Below, piece after piece: positions 56,058-64,000 of a stretch of DNA of 64,000 nucleotides. Positions within the stretch are counted from its first letter, which is position 1, and each line of letters opens with the position of its first letter. The position numbers and the translations under genes were made by a program. The notes under the pieces were generated by a model that was not told the DNA's origin, ran no database searches, and saw nothing but the letters and a program-made list of their open reading frames with translations. The DNA lies in contig NZ_BMNA01000003.1 of NCBI RefSeq assembly GCF_014646215.1, positions 702,821-766,820 on the forward strand, written 5' to 3'. This DNA is from Nakamurella endophytica (GTDB lineage: Bacteria > Actinomycetota > Actinomycetes > Mycobacteriales > Nakamurellaceae).

Positions 56058-56615
56058 TCAGCGACGGGCTGCCGCCGCCGCCAGGGCGACGGTCAGCGCG
56101 TCCTCCAGACCCGCGCCGACGGCGTCGGTCCGGAAGCGCCGGGCGGCCAGCGCCCGCCAGTGCACCCCCAGGAACGAGGCCGCTGCGGCCGCCGCCATCG
56201 ACACCGCCGCCGCACCGGCCATCGGTGCCATCCGGACCGGCTTGGTGGTGACCGAGGACGTCGGCGAGGTGTCCGAGGTGTCCGCGTCCCGCTCCTGCGG
56301 GAACACCTGCGGGACGTCGGTGCGCGAGGCCGGCACGTCCCGCCGGGCGAGCACCAACCCGCACACCGCGGCGTTGACCAGCCGTCCGACCAGCACCGGC
56401 GGCGCCAGCCGGCTGGGCGTCCGCGGCAGCTTGTCCGCGACGAGCTCGCCGACCGCAGCGGCCACCAGGACGGCCCTGGCCCAGGGCTTGTCGAGCGTCC
56501 GGTCCGGCTGCCGCGGCGCGTCCGCGGGCGCGGCCAGGGCGAGCGCGGCCAGTCCGGTGAAGGACCTGCCCCCGGTGGCGGCGCCGGCGAGGGCGGCCGA
56601 CGTCCACAGGCTCAC
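56058..56615 (-). CDS. Membrane protein, DUF4126-like (tentative)
   Basis: 185 residues with three or four hydrophobic stretches. AALAGAATGGRSFTGLAALA at the start and GELVADKLPRTPSRLAPPVL in the middle resemble DUF4126-type membrane proteins; a polar insert (about 90-125) follows, then LGVHWRALAARRF, which repeats the idea of a membrane re-entry. Function unknown. The GTG overlaps the stop of the upstream membrane-protein gene by four bases, so the two form a unit. Confidence 0.6.
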   Translation of the reverse strand: MSLWTSAALAGAATGGRSFTGLAALALAAPADAPRQPDRTLDKPWARAVLVAAAVGELVADKLPRTPSRLAPPVLVGRLVNAAVCGLVLARRDVPASRTDVPQVFPQERDADTSDTSPTSSVTTKPVRMAPMAGAAAVSMAAAAAASFLGVHWRALAARRFRTDAVGAGLEDALTVALAAAAARR

Positions 56616-57088
56616 AAGGCCTCCGTCCCGAGCAGGGTGGCATACGTGGTGGCGCCATAGGCCAGGTGGGGCAGGGCGTCGCTGAGCCAGTCGGCCGGCT
56701 TCCAGGTCGCCGGGTCGCTGATGCCGAAGAGCTTGAGGGGCGCGTCGGACAGCAGCATCGCGGCGGCCGCGAGGGCGACCACCGCGACCGGGGCGGGCAG
56801 GCGCCGCCCACGGCGGTGCAGCGCCCGCTGCACCACGCCGGCGGCCGTGCCCACGGCGACCCCGACGCCCGTACCGAACAGCGGCCCGAGACCGGACAGG
56901 CGGTTGTCCCGACTATCGCCGGAACCGGGGATCGGCACGTGGGCGTCGGCGGCCATGGTCTCGACCAATTGCTGCGGCGTCCCGCTGGCCGGACGGCCGC
57001 GTAGCGCCATGTCGAGGTAGGTCGCCGCGTTGAGCGCCGTGGTGCCGGCCGCCCCGGCGGCTGCGCCGGCGAGCACTCCGAGGGTCAT
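56612..57088 (-). CDS. Actinobacterial membrane protein of unknown function
   Basis: 158 residues. Three hydrophobic stretches are visible: LGVLAGAAAGAAGTTALNAA at the N-terminus, GVGVAVGTAAGVVQRAL in the middle and APVAVVALAAAAMLLSD later. Between them NAATYLDMALRGRPASGTPQ and a polar loop look conserved in type. No known domain is recognised. The ATG at 57088 begins the hydrophobic part; further upstream codons add only polar residues. It is translationally coupled to the DUF4126-like gene. Confidence 0.6.
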   Translation of the reverse strand: MTLGVLAGAAAGAAGTTALNAATYLDMALRGRPASGTPQQLVETMAADAHVPIPGSGDSRDNRLSGLGPLFGTGVGVAVGTAAGVVQRALHRRGRRLPAPVAVVALAAAAMLLSDAPLKLFGISDPATWKPADWLSDALPHLAYGATTYATLLGTEAL

Positions 57089-57175
57089 GGCGGGCACAGT
57101 GCCCGCGTCCGTGGAGCGGGAAACCTGCACCGGCGCCCGCACCGCCAGCCGTGCCGCCGTTCCCGGCCGGCGGGA

Positions 57176-58309
57176 CTACACGTGCGGCAGCACGTACCGG
57201 CCGTAGAAGTCGATGACCCGCTTCTGGTCCTGCTGGCCGGAGTGGATGAACGGGGTGGCGCCCATCCCGACCAGCTTGCGGACGGCCGCGATGTGGACGG
57301 CCGGGTCCGTGCTGACCGGCCAGTCGCGGTAGACCCGCGACAGCGGCCAGCGCTGCGCCGCCAGCTGCTGGATGCGCGCCGGGTCGGGCACGTAGACCAG
57401 GTCGCTCCACGGGTCCACCGTGAAGCGCCACCGCGTGGCCGCGTACTCGGCCTCGGCCTGCCCGCCCACGACGACGAACGTCTCGACCAGCTTCGGCATC
57501 GCGTCCGGGTCCTTGCCGGCAGCGCGGGCACCGCGGGCGAACGCGTCCCGCAGCGGCTTCTTGAGGAAATCCGCCGAGCCGGTGATCCACCCGTCGCCGT
57601 ACCGACCCGCGAGGTAGGCGCTCTTCGGGCCGCTCGCGGCGATGTGGATGGGGACCGGCCGGCGCGGCAGGTCCCACAACTTGAGGCCCTGCGTGCGGAA
57701 GTACCGCCCCTGGAAGGTCACCCGCTGCCCGGTCCACAGCCGCCGGATCAAGGTGACCGCCTCGACCAGCCGCGCGGCGCGTTCGGGATACCTGCCGAAG
57801 GCGCCGGTGGACGCCTGCTCGTTGAGCGCCTCGCCGGTGCCCACACCGAGGAAGACCCGCCCGGGGTTCTCGATGCCCAGGGACGCCCAGGCCTGGGCCA
57901 CCTGGGTGGGGTGGTGCCGGTACGTGGGGCAGGTGACACCCGTGCCGAAGTGCAGGTGCCTGGTGTCACGGCCGACCAGGGCGAGGGTGTTCCAGGGGAA
58001 CATCGAGTGACCCTCGTTCGGCTGCCACGGCTGGATGTGGTCGCTGGCCCAGACCGAGGCGAAACCGGCGGCGTCCGCCGCGGACGCGAAGGACCGCAGC
58101 GCGTCGGTCGGGAACTGCTCGTGCGAGAGCACGTAGCCCAGCCGGCGGCGGTGGCAGTGGTCCGGCGCGGCGGCTGCCACACCCGAGGGGGCCGCCGCAG
58201 CCTGGGCCTGCCCGGGCAGCACGGTCCCGGCGGTGGCCGTCGCGGCGACGGCGGCGGTCCCGGTCAGGAAGCGCCTGCGGTTGACGGTGGATGCCGGTTC
58301 GGGTGCCAC
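57176..58309 (-). CDS. Tat-exported F420-dependent LLM oxidoreductase (hydroxymycolate dehydrogenase-like)
   Basis: 377 residues. A twin-arginine signal VNRRRFLTGTAAVAATATAG leads to an Ala-rich cleavage region, so the protein is exported folded with its cofactor. The LLM barrel follows: RRRLGYVLSHEQFPTDALRS, WASDHIQPWQPNEGHSMFPW and NPGRVFLGVGTGEALNEQ are hallmarks of the G6PD/hydroxymycolic-acid dehydrogenase F420 group. In mycobacteria that enzyme oxidises envelope lipids. The GTG has GGAGG upstream. Whether this host makes mycolates is not known. Confidence 0.87.
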   Translation of the reverse strand: MAPEPASTVNRRRFLTGTAAVAATATAGTVLPGQAQAAAAPSGVAAAAPDHCHRRRLGYVLSHEQFPTDALRSFASAADAAGFASVWASDHIQPWQPNEGHSMFPWNTLALVGRDTRHLHFGTGVTCPTYRHHPTQVAQAWASLGIENPGRVFLGVGTGEALNEQASTGAFGRYPERAARLVEAVTLIRRLWTGQRVTFQGRYFRTQGLKLWDLPRRPVPIHIAASGPKSAYLAGRYGDGWITGSADFLKKPLRDAFARGARAAGKDPDAMPKLVETFVVVGGQAEAEYAATRWRFTVDPWSDLVYVPDPARIQQLAAQRWPLSRVYRDWPVSTDPAVHIAAVRKLVGMGATPFIHSGQQDQKRVIDFYGRYVLPHV

Positions 58310-58524
58310 GGGGCCTCCTGGCTGGTTCGACGGTGAACAGGTTCCGGTATGCCCCCGATCCGGGGTGGGTATGCGTGGAACGCCCGGATCGGTCAGCGCG
58401 GCAGGACGGGTGCTCGCCGTGTCAGCGCCGCGTGCGCGGCGTGCCAGGAGGCCCCGGCACCGTCGTCGGTGTTGCGGACCGCCCGTACCGCCCGGTGCGG
58501 GCCGCCCGTGGAGGAGGAACCGAC

Positions 58525-59510
<986 letters not shown>

Positions 59511-59514
<4 letters not shown>

Positions 59515-60371
59515 CCACCACCACGCCGGCGACCGCCGCGCCGCTTCGCCGGCCCGACGGCGGCGACCCCGTCCCGGCCGGGACGGTCACCGCCGCACCG
59601 GGTGCCGGGCCGATGCGGTTCGTCCGGCACGTGCTGGCGCTGGCTCGCCGCAGCCTGATCAAGACCTGGCGGACGCCCGAGGCGCTCATCGACGTCACCG
59701 TGCAACCGGTCATCTTCCTGGCGCTGTTCACCTACATCTTCGGCGGCGCCATCGCCGGCGGGTCCCAGCACCAGTACCTGCAGTTCCTGCTGCCCGGCCT
59801 GCTCGGCCAGTCCATCGCCATGGCCGGGGTGGCGCTGGGCCAGAACCTGAACGCCGACATCGGCAAGGGGGTGTTCGACAGGTTCCGGTCGCTGCCCATC
59901 GCCCGGTCGGCGCCGCTGGTCGGCGCGGTGGTCGCGGACTTCGCCCGTTACCTGATCCTGTGCGTGATCACCGTGGGCGTCGGCTACCTGATGGGCTTCC
60001 GGGTGACCACCGGCCTGCTGCCGGCGGTCGCGGCGATCGGGCTGTCCATCGCGTTCGCCCTGTGCTTCTGCTGGATCTCGGTCTTCGTCGGCATGATCGC
60101 GCGGACCGCCGGCGCGGTGCAGGGCATCATGTTCCTGCTGGTGCTGCCGCTCTCCTTCGGGTCCAACACGTTCGTGCAGACCCAGACGATGCCCGGCTGG
60201 TTGCAGGCCTTCGTGAAGGTGAACCCGATCTCGCACCTGGTCTCGACGGTCCGCGGGTTGATGATCGGCGGGCCGGTGGCCTCGGACCTGGCGTGGACGC
60301 TGGGCTGGATGGCCCTGCTGCTCGCGGTGTTCGTGCCGCTGGCTCTGCGCGGGTACCGCCGCCGCGCCTGA
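59511..60371 (+). CDS. DrrB-type ABC-2 exporter permease
   Basis: 286 residues. After a ~35-residue polar head, six hydrophobic helices form the ABC-2 membrane domain. ALARRSLIKTWRTPEALIDV is the coupling region, QFLLPGLLGQSIAMAGVALG the second block, and LPLSFGSNTFVQTQTMPGWL with VNPISHLVSTVRGLMIG the conserved C-terminal part of DrrB/NodJ relatives. It is translationally coupled to the ATPase gene and convergent with the SARP regulator 77 bases away. Confidence 0.92.
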
Positions 60372-60448
60372 CGGCGGCAACCCGGTACATGCTGCGGAGC
60401 AACGGGCATCGAAGGGACGGTGTGACAGCCGGCATCTGTCAACGTGTC

Positions 60449-63400
60449 TCAGCGGACTCCGGTGGCCAGCGGATCCCGCTGCGCCGCGGAGAGGCCGTCC
60501 GCCAACGACGACGGGGCGACGTCGCGCGGTGTGACCCGGCCGTCCTCGTACGCGACGCGGAAACCGTCCTCGCCCAGGCGCTGTCGGAGATCGGCGGTGA
60601 GCGCGGCGATGCGGGGATCCCCCAGGTCCTCGCCGCCGCGCAGTGCCGTCGCCGTGCCCAGCGCCCGGGCCGCGCCGACCGCGTCGCCGCGGGCGGCGAG
60701 CAGTGCGGCGACCGCCGTGCCCGTGTTCGCCACGATCGGCATGTCGGACGTGCGCAGCGCCGCCGGCATGGCGAGTTCCAGGTCCGCTGCTGCGGTCCCG
60801 AGGTCCCCCACGGCCAGCGCGATCGTCGCGGTCACCGTCCGGACCAGCGCGATCATGTGCACCCGGATTCCGCCCGGACCCGTCACCGGCGCGTCCTGGT
60901 CGGCCGTCCGCGCCCGCAGATCCGCTGCCAGCCGGGAAGCCTCGGCGAGGTCGCCCTCCTGGAGCACCAGCATCGCCGTCGCCGCGTCGATGATCGTGTG
61001 ACGACCACCGCCGGAGGCGGCGGAACGGCCGATCCGTTCCCGGGAGCTGGCCAGCAGGGTGCGGGCACCGTCCATGTCGCCGGAGCGCAGTCGCAGGTCG
61101 GCCAGCCGCATCCGGACCGTCACGCTGTCGTACACGGCGCCGAGCTCGTCGACGTAGTCCAGGGCGGCCTCGTAATCGGCCATGGCGCCCACCGTGTCGC
61201 CGTCCAGCAGCCGGACGCCGGCCCGCCCGGTGAGCGCGTTGGCCATGCCCCATCGGTCGCCGACCTGCGCGAACAACCGATACCCCACTTCGACGTGCGT
61301 GCGCAGCGTCTCGATGTCGCCGGCGTTCTCGGCGACCTGGGCCCGGGTGAGGTGCATGGTGGCCCGCACCCAGGGGTCCCGGTCGGTCATCACCTGCTCG
61401 GCGAGCAGGCTGCCCGTCGCGCTGTCGTCGCCGAAGAAGAACAGCAGCGGTCGCAACACCGTGGACAGCGCGGGCTCGCCGTCGAAGGCGCTGTCCCGCA
61501 ACCGCTGCGCCAGCTCCAGCACTCCGGCGGGCTCGGTGGCGGCGGCCGAGTCACCGGTGGTGGACGTCTCGCCGGTCATGGCGCCGATGGCGTAGGTGGC
61601 CTCGATGAGCACCCGGCGCGGGTCGGCGGAACCCTGGGTCGCCAGCAGCGTCAGCTCGCCGACGGCCACGATGTCCGCGTAGGAGTCGGTGAGCCACCAG
61701 TACCAGGACAGCGCCACCGCGAGCCGCAGCACATCCTCGGCGGCGCCGCGGTCGGCGCAGTCGCGCAACGCGGCGAGGAAGTTCTCGCGCTCGGCGCCGA
61801 AGACCCGGGAGGCCGCGAGCTGGCGATCGGTGCGCAGCAACGGGTCCGTCCGCTCGGCGAGCTCGATGTAGTGCAGCGCGTGCGCACGGCGGGCCGCGTC
61901 GGCCTCACCGGCGGCCACCAGGCGCTCGACCCCGAACTCCCGGATGGTCTCCAGCATCCGGTAGCGGCGGCCGTCGGCGGCCTGCACCAGCGACTTGTCC
62001 ACCAGCGCCAGCAGGAGTTCCGGCACGTCCGCGGCGGGCAGCCGGTCGTCACCGCAGACGGCGGCGGCACTCTCGGCGGTCGCACCGGCCGGGAACACCG
62101 ACAACCGCTCGGCGAGCAGCCGCTCCGGCGGCGAGAGCAGGTCCCAGCTCCACTCGACGACGGCGCGGAGCGTGCGGTGCCGGGGCACGGCCGACCGCGT
62201 TCCCCCGGACAGCAACCGGAAGCGGTCGGACAGCCGCTCGGCGACCTCGTCGACGGACAGCACGCGCAGCCGGGCGGCGGCCAGCTCGATGGCCAGCGGC
62301 AGCCCGTCCAGCCGGCGGACGACATCCACGGCGGAGGGCAGAGTTTCGGCGGTCAGTGCGAAGTCGGCCGTGGCCGCGTGCGCCCGGTCCAGCAGCAGCC
62401 GCAGGGCGGCGTACCGCGGAGCGGCCTCGAGGGACACGTCGGGGGGCGGCACGGCCAGCGGCGGCAGCGCGCACACCGACTCGCCGACCAGCCCGAGAGG
62501 CTCCCGGCTGGTGGCCAGCACCCGCAGCTCGGGGCACCGGGACAGCAGATGCTCGACCAGCTCGGCGACCGGGCCCAACTGGTGCTCGCAGTTGTCCAGG
62601 ACGAGCAGCCCGCGCAGGTCGGCCAGCGCCCCGGTGATCCGGTCCAGAGGGGTCGCGGCGGTCAGGTGCCGGGTGCGGTCGAGCAGCGACGACGCCCGCG
62701 CACCGAGGGCGTCCAGGACCGCCTGCGGGACGCCGCCGGGGTCACCGACCGGCGCCAGTTCCACCCACCAGCGCCCGTCCGGGGCCAGCGCCGCCGAGTC
62801 GTCGGCCAGCTGCGCGGCGAGCCGGGTCTTTCCGGCGCCGCCCGGCCCGACGACGGTGACCAGCCGCGACCTGCCGATCAGCTCCCGGGCCCTGCGTTCC
62901 TCCTGCTCGCGACCCACGAAGCTGGTGAAGAACGCCCGGGCGGGGACGGACGTCGCCGCCGGCTCCGGGGCCGGCGGGACCGCCGGCCCTGCCGGCCCTG
63001 ACGGCCCTGACGGCCCTGTCGGCGCTGTCGGCCCTGCCGGCCCTGCCGGCCCTGTCAGCACGGCCGGCCCTGCCGGCCCTGTCGGCACTGCCGGCTGCAC
63101 GTCGGGCAGCGGCGGTCGCCCGTCCAGCAGGCGCAGGTGGGCCTGCTGCAGTTCGGCCGAAGGGTCGACGCCGAGCTCGTCGGCCAGGTGCCGGCGCAGC
63201 CGCTCGTAGGCGGCGAGCGCCTCGGCCGGCCGTCCGGTGGCGGCCAGCGCCGCCATCAGCAGGGCGGTGGTGTGCTCGCGGAGCAGGTCGGCAGCGGCTG
63301 CCGACTCGAGGTCGGCGACCACCTCCACCGCCCGGCCGAGCCGGAGCTGCGCTTCCCACAGGTCCGAGCGGGCGAGTCGGCGCCGGTCCTGCCACTGCGC

Positions 63401-63844
63401 GGCGAGCGGCTGGGCCCACAGGCTGCCGTCGGCGTCGGCCAGCGCCTCGCCGCGCCACAGCGCGAGCGCCTCGGTCAGGACGTCCACCGCGGCCGCGGCG
63501 TCACCGCCGGCCAGCAGCCGGTGGCCGCGGTCGGCCAGGCCCAGGAACCGTTGCGCGTCGACGTCGGCGTCCCCGACCGCCAGCCGGTAGCCGCCGGGCG
63601 CCGACTCCACGGCCAGGTCGGTCCCGCAGACCCGTCGTAGCCGGGACACCAGGGACTGCAGCGCGTTGCCGGCGCCGGCCGGCGGGTCCTCGCCCCACAC
63701 CGCGTCGACCAGGGCGGACACCGGGACGGGACGGCCGCCGGCGGCGGCCAGCCGGCAGAGCAGGCGGCGCAGCCGGCTGCCGCTCACCGCGATCGGGGTG
63801 CCGTCGACCTCGAGACTCACCGGGCCCAGCACGCCCACCCACAC
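60449..63844 (-). CDS. SARP/AfsR-type regulator: HTH-BTAD-NTPase-TPR
   Basis: 1131 residues. An OmpR-type winged helix (about 1-95: SRLRRLLCRLAAAGGRPVPV, VSRLRRVCGTDLAVESAPGG) and a bacterial activation domain (about 96-245) form the SARP module. A Gly-Pro-rich linker (about 250-285) follows. The NTPase begins FVGREQEERRARELIG with Walker A GPGGAGKTRL and LLVLDNCEH as Walker B. The rest is TPR-like helices. These regulators sense nucleotides or protein partners and activate secondary-metabolism or stress genes. GTG start; next GTG two codons on is possible. The nearest gene is the DrrAB exporter. Confidence 0.9.
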   Translation of the reverse strand: MWVGVLGPVSLEVDGTPIAVSGSRLRRLLCRLAAAGGRPVPVSALVDAVWGEDPPAGAGNALQSLVSRLRRVCGTDLAVESAPGGYRLAVGDADVDAQRFLGLADRGHRLLAGGDAAAAVDVLTEALALWRGEALADADGSLWAQPLAAQWQDRRRLARSDLWEAQLRLGRAVEVVADLESAAAADLLREHTTALLMAALAATGRPAEALAAYERLRRHLADELGVDPSAELQQAHLRLLDGRPPLPDVQPAVPTGPAGPAVLTGPAGPAGPTAPTGPSGPSGPAGPAVPPAPEPAATSVPARAFFTSFVGREQEERRARELIGRSRLVTVVGPGGAGKTRLAAQLADDSAALAPDGRWWVELAPVGDPGGVPQAVLDALGARASSLLDRTRHLTAATPLDRITGALADLRGLLVLDNCEHQLGPVAELVEHLLSRCPELRVLATSREPLGLVGESVCALPPLAVPPPDVSLEAAPRYAALRLLLDRAHAATADFALTAETLPSAVDVVRRLDGLPLAIELAAARLRVLSVDEVAERLSDRFRLLSGGTRSAVPRHRTLRAVVEWSWDLLSPPERLLAERLSVFPAGATAESAAAVCGDDRLPAADVPELLLALVDKSLVQAADGRRYRMLETIREFGVERLVAAGEADAARRAHALHYIELAERTDPLLRTDRQLAASRVFGAERENFLAALRDCADRGAAEDVLRLAVALSWYWWLTDSYADIVAVGELTLLATQGSADPRRVLIEATYAIGAMTGETSTTGDSAAATEPAGVLELAQRLRDSAFDGEPALSTVLRPLLFFFGDDSATGSLLAEQVMTDRDPWVRATMHLTRAQVAENAGDIETLRTHVEVGYRLFAQVGDRWGMANALTGRAGVRLLDGDTVGAMADYEAALDYVDELGAVYDSVTVRMRLADLRLRSGDMDGARTLLASSRERIGRSAASGGGRHTIIDAATAMLVLQEGDLAEASRLAADLRARTADQDAPVTGPGGIRVHMIALVRTVTATIALAVGDLGTAAADLELAMPAALRTSDMPIVANTGTAVAALLAARGDAVGAARALGTATALRGGEDLGDPRIAALTADLRQRLGEDGFRVAYEDGRVTPRDVAPSSLADGLSAAQRDPLATGVR
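62983..63093. repeat. 9-bp repeats encoding a Gly-Pro linker
   Basis: About a dozen copies of GGCCCTGNC-like units, with substitutions, encode a collagen-like Gly-Pro-Ala/Thr/Ser linker between the activation and NTPase domains of the SARP protein. Confidence 0.8.
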
Positions 63845-64000
63845 CCGGCCACTATCGCAGAAGGGCCGGTGCGGACGGCGCCGACCGGCAGGCGGCCCCG
63901 GTCGGTAGCGTGCCGGCGACGCCGCCGGGGCGGAGCTAGCTGTACTGCTCGGAGAGGTTGGTTGAGCGGGTGTGATGACACGATCTGATTGATCTTGTTC
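63845..64000. other. Right-edge region, possible mobile-element end
   Basis: The first ~90 bases are ordinary G+C-rich DNA upstream of the SARP gene. From about 63940 the composition changes to visibly more A and T (for example GATGACACGATCTGATTGAT) up to the edge. It contains no recognised gene. It could be the outer end of an insertion sequence or another gene's regulatory region, but the window stops too soon to tell. Confidence 0.3.

Noticed and set aside
59960..63001. A 1013-codon plus-strand frame opposite the SARP gene
   Set aside because: Contains no domain and overlaps the opposite strand of a regulator with HTH, BTAD and NTPase motifs.

Overview
The window reads as chromosomal DNA of a very G+C-rich actinobacterium. 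Pointers are frequent GTG starts, strong GGAGG-type ribosome sites, 4-bp start/stop overlaps, F420-type (LLM and PPOX) enzymes, a mycothiol-type DinB protein, a Ku/LigD end-joining pair, a SARP/AfsR regulator and a SigK-like ECF sigma factor. No rRNA, tRNA, CRISPR array, prophage or complete insertion sequence was seen. The genus cannot be fixed from the sequence alone. About 54 protein genes were called. Most long open frames opposite them are composition artefacts and are omitted.

Layout. 1-6047: UvrA-like ATPase (cut by the left edge), PPOX protein, RsbW-type kinase, exported DUF1906 glycosidase-like protein, NCS1 permease, GCS2 ligase. 6048-14602: a coherent unit made of a long leader with a consensus promoter inside an inverted repeat, an epoxide-hydrolase-like enzyme, a complete sugar-type ABC importer (lipoprotein, permease, double ATPase, permease) and a PepD-type dipeptidase, closed by a perfect 13-bp terminator. 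14662-18357: Ku and three-domain LigD, divergent. 18366-23529: an unknown protein, a DinB-like protein, aldo/keto reductase, a lipoprotein and a MATE exporter. 23592-27961: MarR regulator, a DHA2 exporter fused to three carboxypeptidase-regulatory-like domains, and a YceI protein carrying the same domain.

28189-37416: small enzymes and regulators (PPOX, S51-like, XRE-cupin, methyltransferase, YcaQ/AlkX glycosylase, two GNATs, GH1 glucosidase, a triad-less alpha/beta hydrolase, LLM oxidoreductase). 37586-45757: DMT exporter with repeat-expanded 3' end, acyltransferase 3, PfkB kinase, FAD dehydrogenase, 6-phosphogluconate dehydrogenase, and two overlapping CrcB fluoride-channel genes behind a possible fluoride riboswitch. 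45927-54145: SPL-type radical SAM protein, polar amino-acid ABC operon, GNAT plus AI-2E family transporter, MalQ. 54236-63844: APH-like kinase, orphan ECF sigma factor, membrane-protein pair, Tat-exported F420 enzyme, DrrAB-type ABC exporter and a large SARP-NTPase-TPR regulator. The last ~60 bases have a different composition and may be the edge of a mobile element.

The most distinctive systems are the epoxide hydrolase/ABC/dipeptidase cluster, the exporter and YceI pair sharing a regulatory-like domain, and the crcB pair with its candidate riboswitch. Starts were moved from the longest open frame wherever a ribosome site or family alignment supported a later codon.
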